From the NCBI GenBank assembly GCA_964462985.1, contig CAYXAA010000034.1, positions 1-48,756 on the forward strand: a stretch of DNA of 48,756 nt. Direction: 5' to 3'. The notes beneath the pieces were generated by a model, which worked only from the letters and a program-made list of their open reading frames with translations, was not told the DNA's origin and did not search any database. The position numbers and the translations under genes are program-made. This DNA comes from CAYXAA01 sp964462985 (lineage in GTDB: Bacteria > Pseudomonadota > Alphaproteobacteria > Rhizobiales > Stappiaceae). Positions 24,837 to 33,299 of this stretch are shown piece by piece. Every line of letters begins with the position of its first letter. Within the stretch, counting starts at the first letter, position 1.

Positions 24837-25858
24837 GACGCGGCCCTCCCGCCGAGACGGATGCGCGGATCAAGCACCGCGAGCAACAGGTCCGAGATCA
24901 GCATGCCGATCAGCGTCAGCACCGCCACGAACAGCAACACGAAGGCCGACAGGAACTGGTCCTGCGACTGCAGCGCATTGAGAAGCACCGGTCCGACGGT
25001 CGGCAGGTTGAGCACAACCGAGACGATGACCGAGCCCGACACCAGCGAGGGGATCAGGTTGCCGATGTCGGCGATGAAGGGATTGAGCGCCATTCTGAGC
25101 GGATATTTGACGAGCAGCTTCCCCTCCCTCATCCCCTTCGCGCGGGCGGTCGTGACATATTGTCGGTGCAGTTCGTCGAGCAGGTTGGCCCTCAGCCGCC
25201 GGATCATCGCGGCCGTTCCCGACGTGCCGATCACGATCGTCGGCACGATCAGATGGGCAAGCACCGACAGCGCCTTGTCGACGCTCCAAGGCTGGCCCAT
25301 GTACTTCGGGTCCATCAGCCCGCCGATCGACAGCCCGAACCAACGGTTCGACAGGTAGAGCAGGATGAGGCCGAGCAGGAAGTTCGGCGTGGCGAGGCCG
25401 ATGTAGCCGAGAAAGGTGAAGCCGTAGTCGCCCCAGGAATATTGCCGCGTCGCCGAGTAGATGCCGATCGGGAACGATACGATATAGACGAACAGGATCG
25501 TGGCGGCGTTGAGCACGATGGTCAGCGGCAGCGTCGGCCCGACCACGTCGGCGACCGGCTTGTCGTATTCGAACGACCAGCCCCAGTTGCCCTGCAGCAG
25601 GCCGTCGAACCCGTGCGGTCCCGGCCACAGGCCCACCCAGATGAGGTAGCGCTCGAAGAACGGCTTATCGAGCGAGAACTCATGGCGCAAGAACTCGAGC
25701 TTGGCGATCGAAGCGGTCTCGCCGGTCGCCCTCAGCACCGCGATCTGGTTGGAGATGTAGTCGCCGGACGGGAGTTCGATGATGAAGAACGTCAGAAGGC
25801 TGATCACAAGGAGCGTCGGGATCATCGTCAGGATCCGGCGCACGATGTAGTAGAGCAT
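24833..25858 (-). CDS. Peptide-type ABC importer permease (OppB/DppB-like)
   Basis: A 341-residue inner-membrane permease of the OppB family. It begins MLYYIVRRILTMIPTLLVISLLTFFII, the usual first membrane segment, and contains the EAA loop YVTTARAKGMREGKLLVKYPLRMAL and the C-terminal VVLNLPTVGPVLLNALQSQD (family VxxLPGxGxL position). The ATG at 25858 is chosen over longer in-frame starts because homology begins there. It lies 206 bp downstream of the binding-protein gene and overlaps the OppC-like gene by four bases. Confidence 0.93.
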   Translation of the reverse strand: MLYYIVRRILTMIPTLLVISLLTFFIIELPSGDYISNQIAVLRATGETASIAKLEFLRHEFSLDKPFFERYLIWVGLWPGPHGFDGLLQGNWGWSFEYDKPVADVVGPTLPLTIVLNAATILFVYIVSFPIGIYSATRQYSWGDYGFTFLGYIGLATPNFLLGLILLYLSNRWFGLSIGGLMDPKYMGQPWSVDKALSVLAHLIVPTIVIGTSGTAAMIRRLRANLLDELHRQYVTTARAKGMREGKLLVKYPLRMALNPFIADIGNLIPSLVSGSVIVSVVLNLPTVGPVLLNALQSQDQFLSAFVLLFVAVLTLIGMLISDLLLAVLDPRIRLGGRAAS

Positions 25859-26064
25859 TACGACCGTCCTTCCACGGCAACGTCTTGGCACCGATCACGG
25901 CGGGGCCCGAGGTAAGAGCCCGGCGCGCGGCACATCGGGTTGGTGTAGCCGGGGCACGATGCCGTCGGACGCCGCCAGGCGCCTTGTGGTATCATGCCCC
26001 GGCCGGATTTCCGGTTACGAGGCGCCGGCTCTCGGCGGTTCATGCCGGGACCGGCCGCACCAGT
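25859..26064. other. Spacer inside the importer operon
   Basis: A 206-bp gap between the binding-protein gene and the OppB-like permease gene, longer than other spacers in the operon. No gene is recognised. Such gaps after binding-protein genes often carry stem-loops that protect the upstream mRNA, but I did not find a perfect long stem here. Confidence 0.35.
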
Positions 26065-27963
26065 CTATTCGAAAAAGAACGCGTCCATGCGGTGAATGCC
26101 GAAGTGGGCGCCCGGATCCCAGCCGAAGATGCCTTCCGCGGGCACGTTCGCCAGCCCCTTGACCACCACGGGCTGACGCACCTCGGAGACGAGGCCGATG
26201 TGGATGGTCTCGTCAGCATGGATCTGCAGCATTTCCTCCCACACCGCCTGACGCTCCTCCCTCGACGCCGAGGCCAGCCACGCTTCGTAAAGGTCGAGCA
26301 GGCGCACCGCCGGCGGCCAGTCCGGCTTCTCGCCGGTCTTGCCGTCGGTCTCGTAATGATCGCCCCAGGCCGGCCACGACAGGAAATCGCCGCGGGTCGG
26401 GGCAAAATCCTCCGGCGGCATCTCGGACGTCGGCACGCCGTTCTCGAACCCGCTCCACACCGACATCACGAGATCGCCGGACATCGCGCGGTCACGGATG
26501 GCGTCGCGCTGGCTCGGCTTGGCGAACAGCTTGACGCCGATCTCCTTCCAGGTTTCGGCGACGAGCTGCAGCGCGTCCTCCTGTTCCTTCTCCTCGCCGG
26601 CGGTCTCGACGATGATCTCGAGGGGGCGCCCGTCCGGCAGCAGCCGGATGCCATCGGAGCGTCGCTGCGTCAGCCCGATCTCGTCGAGCAGGGCGTTGGC
26701 CTTTTCGGGGTCGTAGGTTGCCCAGGCGGTGCGGTACTCCGGCCTGTAAAGCGGGCTCATCGGCAGCACGGTGTCGTTGCTCGCCTTGGCGAAGCCGAGA
26801 TAGAGAACCTTGTTAATCATCTCGCGGTCGATGCCGAGCGACAGCGCGTGACGGAAGCGGCTGTCGCGCATCAGCTGGCGCCACACCGGATCCTTGACCG
26901 TCAGATTCGGCAGCAGCGAGATCTGTGCGCCCTTGGAGATCGGCCACAGCAGCGTCTTGTAGCCAGCCTGGGCCTCGCCCTTCTTCAGGACGGTGATGTC
27001 GGAAAAGCCAATGCCCCGCGCCTGGAGATTGGCCTCGCCAGCCTGTGTCTTGGCCGGGATAATCTTGCCGTCGGCCACCGTCATCACCACCTGATCGACG
27101 TAAGGCAGCTGGTTCCCGTCCTTGTCGACCCGGTGGTAGTAGGGATTGCGCACGAGAACGAAGCGCCGCTCGCCCTGATCACCCGACCGCATCCAGGGCT
27201 GCAGCGTCGGCATGTCGAGGTTGGACGCGTTGTACATGTCGTCCTTCTTGTTGAAGAGCGACGACCAGCTCTTGGCCTTTACCTGTGCCGCCAGCTTGGC
27301 GATCTGGTCCTTGTCGCCGTACTTCTCGTGAAACTGCTTCAGATAGTGTGCCGGACGATAGATGAACGGCGGACGTGCCTTGGCAAGCTCCGGCAGGAAC
27401 AGCGGATTGGGCTCCTCCCAGCTGTAGCGGACGGTGGTCTCGTCGATCACTTCGAACACCGGCGGTTTGCCGCCCGCCAGAAGAAACGGCGGCAGGCCGG
27501 CGGGATTGGTCTCCGTGTTGAGAGCAACATCTTCGTAGAAGAAGCGGAAGTCCTCCGCCGTGAAGGGGTGACCGTCCGACCATTTGTGCCCTTCCCGCAA
27601 ATGCAGCGTGAAGATCTGATCATTCTCGACCTCGACGCTCTCGAGAATGTCGGGCACCAGTTCGAATTCCTCGTTCCAGCCGACGAGACGGGCATAACCC
27701 CAGACGTTGATCAGGCGTACGTCCCTGCTGCGGCCGATCATGGTCTCGATCGTGCCGCCAGGCTTGCCGATCTTCCGTCCCGAAGCCTCGAGATCGACCA
27801 CCAACGGCTCGGCCGGTATACGCTCCGCAACCGGCGGCAGGTCATTGCCGACCCGGTCGGCCAGGAACGGCGTTTCCCTCATCTCCAGAGCGGATGCGGG
27901 CAGCATGACCCAAGGGGCCATGGCTGCGACCGCAATGACCCAGACACTCACCCTGCGGATCAT
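26065..27963 (-). CDS. Extracellular solute-binding protein, family 5 (peptide-type)
   Basis: A 632-residue periplasmic binding protein of the SBP_bac_5 class. A signal peptide is visible (MIRRVSVWVIAVAAMAPWVM, then LPASALE). The mature protein contains FTLHLREGHKWSDGHPFTAEDFRFFYED, the conserved family signature, and later SRFRHALSLGIDREMINKVLY and PEKANALLDEIGL, all standard. The start at 27963 overlaps the stop of the ATPase gene by four bases; in-frame extension upstream lies within that gene. It captures the ligand for the two permeases. It is larger than DppA (about 535), as in several rhizobial members. Ligand unknown. Confidence 0.94.
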   Translation of the reverse strand: MIRRVSVWVIAVAAMAPWVMLPASALEMRETPFLADRVGNDLPPVAERIPAEPLVVDLEASGRKIGKPGGTIETMIGRSRDVRLINVWGYARLVGWNEEFELVPDILESVEVENDQIFTLHLREGHKWSDGHPFTAEDFRFFYEDVALNTETNPAGLPPFLLAGGKPPVFEVIDETTVRYSWEEPNPLFLPELAKARPPFIYRPAHYLKQFHEKYGDKDQIAKLAAQVKAKSWSSLFNKKDDMYNASNLDMPTLQPWMRSGDQGERRFVLVRNPYYHRVDKDGNQLPYVDQVVMTVADGKIIPAKTQAGEANLQARGIGFSDITVLKKGEAQAGYKTLLWPISKGAQISLLPNLTVKDPVWRQLMRDSRFRHALSLGIDREMINKVLYLGFAKASNDTVLPMSPLYRPEYRTAWATYDPEKANALLDEIGLTQRRSDGIRLLPDGRPLEIIVETAGEEKEQEDALQLVAETWKEIGVKLFAKPSQRDAIRDRAMSGDLVMSVWSGFENGVPTSEMPPEDFAPTRGDFLSWPAWGDHYETDGKTGEKPDWPPAVRLLDLYEAWLASASREERQAVWEEMLQIHADETIHIGLVSEVRQPVVVKGLANVPAEGIFGWDPGAHFGIHRMDAFFFE

Positions 27964-29855
27964 CCCACAGCCTCCAAAGGCGCCTTGGGCGCCGGTTGTG
28001 TTGCAAGTCCCGGAGCACACACGAAGTGCCCGGGGGCTTGTTCGACGAGGGCCGGAACGACGCCGTCGACGAGGCGATAGGGTTCCGGCCAAAGGCGGGG
28101 TTCCGACGCTTTCTGCGCGCCGAGACGTGCAAAATCGAGCGGAGCATTGAGGTCCGGTTCGGGCACGGCGGCGAGCAGGGCCTGCGTGTAAGGATGGAGC
28201 GGATCCGACACGACCTCCCGCGTCGGCCCGATCTCCACAATGCGGCCGCGGCACATCACGGCTATGCGGTCGGCGATATAGTCGACCACTGCCAGATTGT
28301 GGCTGACGAACAGGTAGGTCAGACCGAGCTCGTCCTTCAGGTCCTTGAGCAGGTTGAGGATCTGGGCCTGAACCGACACGTCGAGTGCCGAGGTCGGCTC
28401 GTCGCACAGGATGAATTCGGGACTGAGCGCGAGCGCGCGGGCGATGCCGATGCGCTGGCGTTGGCCGCCGGAGAAGGAATGCGGATAGCGTCGCAGGAAA
28501 CGGCCGTCGAGCCCGACCAGGCGCATCAGCTCGCGCACCCGCTCCGACCGCTCCTGCGCCGTACCGATGCCGTGGATGGCATAGGGCTCCGACAGGATGT
28601 CGTTGACCGTCATGCGCGGGTTGAGAGAGGAGAACGGATCCTGAAAAATGAGTTGAACCCGCTTGCGGTAGTCGAGCAGCTCCTCGCCCGCGAGCTTCAT
28701 GACATCGAGGGGACCGCTGCCGGTGTCATAGAGCACACGCCCCTCCTCGATCGGCAGTGCCCGCAGGATCGTCATCGCCGTGGTCGTCTTGCCGGAGCCG
28801 GACTCGCCGACGAGGCCGACGCACTCGCCGCGATGGATCGTCAGGTTGACGTCGTCGAGTGCCAGCAGCTCGCGTGGCTTGGCGCGGAACAGGGCGCCCT
28901 TGCGGGTGATGAAGCGCTTGGAGACGTGCTCGAGCTTGACCAGCGGCGCACCGACCGGCACGCCTCCTGTACGACAATGCGCGACAAGCCCGTCCGTCTT
29001 CGGTGCCACCGGGCGAATCGGCACCAGACGTTCGCCCTGTGTCATGCCGAAGCGCGGAACGGCCTTCAGCAGGGCCTTGAGGTAATCATGCTTCGGCGCG
29101 GAGAACAGCGCCTCGGCGGAGCCCTTCTCCATGATGCGCCCATGGTAGATCACCACAACCTCGTCGGCCATGTTGGCGACCACGCCGAAATCATGCGTGA
29201 TCATCAGAACCGACATTTCAAGCTCGGACTGCACGTCCTTGATGAGCTTCAGGATCTCGGCCTGAATGGTGACGTCGAGCGCCGTCGTCGGCTCGTCGGC
29301 GATGAGCAGCGCCGGGCGGCAGATCATTGCCATGGCGATCATCGCACGCTGGCGCAGCCCGCCGGAGAGTTCGAACGGATAGGCGTCGAGGGCGCGGTCG
29401 GGGTCGGGAAACTGCACCAGCCGCAGCATTTCGCGGGTGAGCTCGCGCGCCTCGGCGCTGCCGACGTCGCGGTGCAGCTCGGCCGCCTCGCCGATCTGGT
29501 CGCCGATCGTGTGCAGCGGCGACAGCGAGGTCATCGGCTCCTGGAAGATGATGGCAATCCGGTTGCCGCGGATCGCCCGCATCTCGGCGCCGCCGCGGTC
29601 GAGTGCAGCGATGTCGACCGGAACGCCGCCACAGGCAGGATCATTAAGGAGAATCCGTCCACCAACGATCCTGGCCTTGGACGGAAGCAGGCCCATGATC
29701 GCCTGGGAAATAACGGTCTTGCCGGAGCCGGATTCGCCGACGAGTGCGACGGTCCTCTTCATCGGGACCGCGAAGGACACCCCATCGACAGCCCGGGTCT
29801 TTCCCTCCGCAGTCTCGAAATCGACGGACAGTCCGTCGATCGTCAGCACAGCCAC
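27960..29855 (-). CDS. Peptide-type ABC importer, fused double ATP-binding subunit
   Basis: A 631-residue cytoplasmic protein fusing OppD-like and OppF-like ATPases. The first domain has Walker A ALVGESGSGKTVISQ and signature ELSGGLRQRAMIAMAM, with Walker B LLIADEPTTALD. The second has GLVGESGSGKTTTAM, FSGGQRQRIGIARALAL and FILCDEPTSALD. Both sites look intact. Oligopeptide/dipeptide C-terminal extensions with Pro-rich YTQALLAAVPEPD are present. It starts with GTG at 29855 behind GGAGGG and is the first gene of the importer operon, which is atypical: the binding-protein gene comes second. Confidence 0.94.
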   Translation of the reverse strand: MAVLTIDGLSVDFETAEGKTRAVDGVSFAVPMKRTVALVGESGSGKTVISQAIMGLLPSKARIVGGRILLNDPACGGVPVDIAALDRGGAEMRAIRGNRIAIIFQEPMTSLSPLHTIGDQIGEAAELHRDVGSAEARELTREMLRLVQFPDPDRALDAYPFELSGGLRQRAMIAMAMICRPALLIADEPTTALDVTIQAEILKLIKDVQSELEMSVLMITHDFGVVANMADEVVVIYHGRIMEKGSAEALFSAPKHDYLKALLKAVPRFGMTQGERLVPIRPVAPKTDGLVAHCRTGGVPVGAPLVKLEHVSKRFITRKGALFRAKPRELLALDDVNLTIHRGECVGLVGESGSGKTTTAMTILRALPIEEGRVLYDTGSGPLDVMKLAGEELLDYRKRVQLIFQDPFSSLNPRMTVNDILSEPYAIHGIGTAQERSERVRELMRLVGLDGRFLRRYPHSFSGGQRQRIGIARALALSPEFILCDEPTSALDVSVQAQILNLLKDLKDELGLTYLFVSHNLAVVDYIADRIAVMCRGRIVEIGPTREVVSDPLHPYTQALLAAVPEPDLNAPLDFARLGAQKASEPRLWPEPYRLVDGVVPALVEQAPGHFVCAPGLATQPAPKAPLEAVG

Positions 29856-29868
29856 TTGTCCGCCCTCC

Positions 29869-29888
29869 GCGGCGCTTTTTCGCGCCGC
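29869..29888 (-). promoter_or_regulatory. Leader hairpin before the importer ribosome-binding site
   Basis: On the minus strand GCGGCGC, a six-base A-rich loop (GAAAAA) and GCGCCGC form a perfect 7-bp GC stem directly followed by the GGAGGG ribosome-binding site of the importer ATPase gene. It sits inside the presumed 5' UTR. It could insulate or hinder the ribosome-binding site; no regulator is known. Confidence 0.5.
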
Positions 29889-29903
29889 CGTTTTTGTTGC
29901 GCC

Positions 29904-29932
29904 ATTATAGAAGGCGGGAATTCTGTTTGAAA
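29904..29932 (-). promoter_or_regulatory. Putative promoter of the importer operon
   Basis: Read on the minus strand, a perfect TATAAT (-10; plus coordinates 29904-29909) is preceded by a 17-bp spacer and TTTCAA (plus coordinates 29927-29932) as a weak -35. Transcription would begin about 40 bp upstream of the GTG start at 29855. A perfect -10 with a poor -35 is typical of promoters needing an activator. Confidence 0.55.
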
Positions 29933-30036
29933 TGAGTACGCACCGCCCCGCCCCGTTCTTGCGCCCGAGAGCCTACCGCGCGTTTCGGCGCGGCGGCAAC
30001 GGCCCTCGTGTTCAAGTCTCGTCGGATTCCCCCAAC

Positions 30037-30056
30037 ACCGAACGCAATCGTTCGGT
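30037..30056. promoter_or_regulatory. Perfect 8-bp inverted repeat (operator or terminator)
   Basis: ACCGAACG and CGTTCGGT flank a four-base centre CAAT. The palindrome is of the size and type bound by dimeric repressors such as TetR or LacI family proteins. It lies 112 bp past the cupin stop and about 180 bp upstream of the importer start. As a hairpin it could also end the cyclase/cupin transcript, but no T-run follows. Confidence 0.5.
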
Positions 30057-30090
30057 CCCGGACAATCTGAACGACCACACCTTAACGCCC

Positions 30091-30106
30091 TGTGATCTAA
30101 ATCACA
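30091..30106. promoter_or_regulatory. CRP-type binding site
   Basis: TGTGATCTAAATCACA is a near-perfect match (15 of 16) to the Escherichia coli CRP core TGTGATCTAGATCACA and has perfect TGTGAT/ATCACA half-sites. It lies between the cupin-like gene and the importer operon, centred about 190 bp upstream of the putative importer -10. A cAMP-responsive CRP-like protein is the expected binder; a membrane adenylate cyclase gene begins 2.8 kb away. Its exact target promoter is unclear. Confidence 0.7.
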
Positions 30107-30168
30107 AAAGCAGGAAAAGGCCACAATCTGACGACATCCGCGCCCGGGGAAAGAGGCGGAGAACCGGA

Positions 30169-30894
30169 TCACCAGGAGTTGAACAGGTCTGGCGAGCGCG
30201 AACCCGGTTCGGGCCCGCCCCCCTCCTGCCCGGCCTCCAGATCGGGCACGATCAGGAAGTCTCCCCGACCGGAGGGACGGGCACGGTTCATGTCGACGTA
30301 GCGCCGCCCGTAGCGCATCTCGGGCCGCTCCCGACCGACCGGCTCCGGTACTGGCGCGGGATCGAACCCCTGCCAGTTGATGTTGAGCAGCACGGTGCCG
30401 GGGACGAGTCCTTCCTGCCAGTGCAGATTGTTGTGGCGCAGCGTGGTAAAGACGCCCTCGCCCGGCCCGAGCCGGCGGCTCGGTTCCGGCTGCACCTCGA
30501 TCTCGCCCGGCGCGATCCGGCGCATCAGGCTGAACTGCTCGACGCGGACGGCGCCGGCAAGGACAATCTGACAGCTGAGCAGGTTCTGGTGGGCATGTGG
30601 CGGATGGGCCTCGCCCTGACCGAGCGCGAATAACTGGAGCTTGAGCCTGCCGCCGGGCAGCCTGGCCTTGTAGAGCCGGACCACAGCTGCGGGCAGCGGC
30701 GTTCGCGCGAGACAAAGACGCCCCGACCGCACCTCGCTGGAGATCTGCTCGATCAGGATCTGGAGGAAGGCGGCGGCCATATCGTCGTCGATCGGCAGCC
30801 GAGCCGCGAAGGCTTCGCACCGGTCAACGATTGCCGCGAGCACACCGAGGCCGGACGGCCCGGCGAGGGCATCAACATTGTAGTACTTGCCCAT
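30169..30894 (-). CDS. Cupin-like hypothetical protein
   Basis: A 241-residue soluble protein without a firm family. The central part LQLFALGQGEAHPPHAHQNLLSCQIVLAGAVRVEQFSL looks like a cupin first motif (HPPHAH as metal ligands), and EGVFTTLRHNNLHWQEG may be the second. The pattern recalls cysteine-dioxygenase-like or other cupin oxygenases. The C-terminal tail is Gly/Pro/Glu-rich and probably disordered. The ATG at 30894 (MGKYYNVDALAGPSGLG) is preferred; longer in-frame extension overlaps the cyclase gene. It is 61 bp downstream of the adenylate cyclase gene and is likely cotranscribed. Function unknown. Confidence 0.68.
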   Translation of the reverse strand: MGKYYNVDALAGPSGLGVLAAIVDRCEAFAARLPIDDDMAAAFLQILIEQISSEVRSGRLCLARTPLPAAVVRLYKARLPGGRLKLQLFALGQGEAHPPHAHQNLLSCQIVLAGAVRVEQFSLMRRIAPGEIEVQPEPSRRLGPGEGVFTTLRHNNLHWQEGLVPGTVLLNINWQGFDPAPVPEPVGRERPEMRYGRRYVDMNRARPSGRGDFLIVPDLEAGQEGGGPEPGSRSPDLFNSW

Positions 30895-30955
30895 GGGCAC
30901 ACTCTCGGGCTTGGGAGGAAACTGGCCGGCCCCCGTCGGCTCGCGAGATGTCTGA

Positions 30956-32857
30956 TCAGGCGACGCCCGCCACGCCATCCGGGACGCGCACCGCTTCGGC
31001 GGGACGCTGTGCCGTGACACGCCAGACGTCGACGTCACTGGCGCGCCCGCGCAGCTGCTGCGCCCCGATCTCCGTCGCAACGAAGGTCGGCGGCAAGCGG
31101 CGGATCGTCTCACGGCTGGCAAGAATCACCGTCTCGTCGTCAGGCGCGATGTCCCGGCCGAGGAACTGCAGCCGCTGGCACACGTTCACGGCGTCGCCGA
31201 CCACGGTGTAGTTCCAGCGGTCGAGCGCCCCGACGTTGCCGACGACGACAGGACCGGTATGGACGCCGATCCGGATGCGGATCTGTTGACGCCCCTCCTT
31301 CCGGGCCACAGCGTTGTCGGCACGGATCGCCTCTGCCATGGCAAGGCACGCCGCCACGGCGGCCTCGGCATGGTCTGTCCTGGCATCGGGGGCGCCCCAG
31401 AAGGCGAGCATGCCGTCGCCAAGGAACTTGTCCACGGTGCCGCCATGTTCCTCGACGGCGGCGACCAGCAGCGCGAAGTGATGGTTGAGCACCGCCGCCG
31501 TCTGTGTGGCGCTCATGTTCTCCGACAAGGTGGTGAAGCCGGCGATGTCGGTGAAGATCAGCGTCAGTTCGGCCTCGCGCGCCTCGATAGCGCCGTCGAG
31601 GCCGAGACGCATCAGCTTGCGGAACAGCGAGCGCGGCACGTAGGTGTTCATCGCCCTCAGCCCGATCACCATTGCATTGAAGGCGCCGGCCACCTGATCG
31701 ATCTCGCGTACCCGGCTGCGCGGCATCGGCTCGACCTGATCGAACTCGAGGGCCCCGATATGGCTCGCGCGCTTGGCCAGCGCGCGCAGCGGACGCGCCG
31801 CGCGCCGCGAGAGCCACAGCGCCGCGGCCAAGGCAATGGCGGCGCAAACGAGCCCGACGATCGAGGATCCGCGCAGCCGGGTGATCTCGCGCGAGATGCT
31901 GGCGGCCTGGACGTATTCGCCGACCACCCAGGGAGCCGGTCCGTAGTCGTTCACCGTGATCGTCAACGCCAGATAGTCGGGCTCGCCGCGCGAGAACTCG
32001 ATGAGGCGGACATCGACACCGCTGCGGCGCGCCTGATCGAATTCCGGGACGATCGGGGTCTCGTTGAGTTTCTCCAGCACCGGATCGCCAAGTTCGGCGA
32101 TGGAAGCCGGCAGCATTCTGGTGCGAAGCTGGTCGAACTGGGGCGTATCGAGATCGGAGTAGGCGATGACCTCGTCAGTGCCGTTGAGGATGAAGATCGT
32201 CGCGTTGTCGCCTTCGTCGAGATTCTTGACCATGCCGCCGAGCTCGCGGGTCGGCACCGCGGCGGTCAGGTAGGCCACCAGATTGCCGTCCCGGGTGAGC
32301 GGCACCGTGACATTGGCGAACAGTTCGCCCTCGGCCTCGGTCAGCGGACCCCAGGTCGGCGGCGACGTCGCATCGACCCTGTCGACGATGTAGTGCTGCA
32401 CCTCGTTCGACGTTTCGAAGCGGCCCAGCGGCTTCAGCGTGCCGCCCGGATCACGATACATGCCCTGCTCAAAGCCGTCGGGACGGGTGATGACGAGCGC
32501 GTCGATCGAGTCATTGCCGTAGATCGCGCCCGACAGGATGGGCCTGATCCGGTCGAAATCATCGAGCGGCACCTCACCCGTTTCGAACAGCGGTTTCAGC
32601 GCGGCAACGGCATTTGCAACCGAGTCCAGGCGCGACCGCACCTGATGCTCGACGGCCTGTGTGGTCAGCACCGCCTTGTCGTTGAGCAGGGAGAAGGTGT
32701 TCTCCTTGTTGGCATCGACAGCCATGCCGAGGACCAGCAGGACGGAGACGACCACAAGACCACCGAAGGCCGTTCCGGCCAGAAGCGTCAGCGGAATTGT
32801 GCCGTACCGCTTTCGCTTTCTGACCGCCCTGCGCCGGTTCCCCTTCTTTCCGACCAT
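30956..32857 (-). CDS. Membrane class III adenylate cyclase with extracytoplasmic sensor and HAMP
   Basis: A 633-residue protein. A basic N-terminus is followed by a membrane helix (LLAGTAFGGLVVVSVLLVLGMAV), a roughly 270-residue extracytoplasmic sensor of Cache-like type, a second helix (SSIVGLVCAAIALAAALWL), a HAMP linker and a class III cyclase domain from about residue 425. Catalytic features are LIFTDIAGFTTLSE (first metal Asp), DKFLGDGMLAFWGAP (second metal Asp and purine-recognising Lys) and WNYTVVGDAVNVCQRLQ (Asn/Arg transition-state residues). The Lys/Thr pair suggests ATP, hence cAMP. The ATG at 32857 is preferred for its AGGGTGAGG site; a GTG at 32866 is possible. The cupin-like gene follows 61 bp downstream, with a CRP-type site beyond. 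Confidence 0.9.
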   Translation of the reverse strand: MVGKKGNRRRAVRKRKRYGTIPLTLLAGTAFGGLVVVSVLLVLGMAVDANKENTFSLLNDKAVLTTQAVEHQVRSRLDSVANAVAALKPLFETGEVPLDDFDRIRPILSGAIYGNDSIDALVITRPDGFEQGMYRDPGGTLKPLGRFETSNEVQHYIVDRVDATSPPTWGPLTEAEGELFANVTVPLTRDGNLVAYLTAAVPTRELGGMVKNLDEGDNATIFILNGTDEVIAYSDLDTPQFDQLRTRMLPASIAELGDPVLEKLNETPIVPEFDQARRSGVDVRLIEFSRGEPDYLALTITVNDYGPAPWVVGEYVQAASISREITRLRGSSIVGLVCAAIALAAALWLSRRAARPLRALAKRASHIGALEFDQVEPMPRSRVREIDQVAGAFNAMVIGLRAMNTYVPRSLFRKLMRLGLDGAIEAREAELTLIFTDIAGFTTLSENMSATQTAAVLNHHFALLVAAVEEHGGTVDKFLGDGMLAFWGAPDARTDHAEAAVAACLAMAEAIRADNAVARKEGRQQIRIRIGVHTGPVVVGNVGALDRWNYTVVGDAVNVCQRLQFLGRDIAPDDETVILASRETIRRLPPTFVATEIGAQQLRGRASDVDVWRVTAQRPAEAVRVPDGVAGVA

Positions 32858-33299
32858 CAACCTCACCCTGCCACCGCAACCAGCGGTTCCCGGATCGCCC
32901 CCCGGCCAACCGGTTCCGACACAATATAGGGAGCGTCTCCTCCAGTTAAATTGCTCCTCGAGCCAAAGGGGCCGACGCTTTCAGAACGTTCGCCGCCCCG
33001 CCGCTCTGAGCCCGCATTCTCAGCGCTTTCGGCCGCACCGCGCAGCAGCTGTCGCGTCGTCCTCAGGCCCAAGACTACCTGAAGCGCCACCGGCGGCAAG
33101 AACGCGGTACGCCCGATCGCTTTCGACCCGGTTTCCTCTCGGCCCGACCCGAGGTAGCGTGGTGCGATTCTCGGGTCGCCCGGTCGGCCTGCCGCCGCGC
33201 GGCGAAACGTCCTCGACCCGACGTCGCTCACGCATTCTTCCCCGATCGGACGGGCCGGTATCGGACCGTCGTGGACCCGCCCAGGAGTGTTTCCGCGTC
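32858..33299. other. Divergent intergenic region, cyclase / hydrolase
   Basis: A 442-bp stretch between divergent genes without a supported gene. On the minus strand TATATT (plus coordinates 32923-32928) with a 16-bp spacer and TTTAAC (32945-32950) is a plausible cyclase promoter. The part close to the hydrolase gene carries AGGAG about a dozen bases before its ATG. Nothing else stands out. Confidence 0.4.

Noticed and set aside
27996..29930. 644-codon open frame opposite the importer ATPase
   Set aside because: The opposite strand encodes two intact ABC ATPase domains; the antisense product has no recognisable motif.
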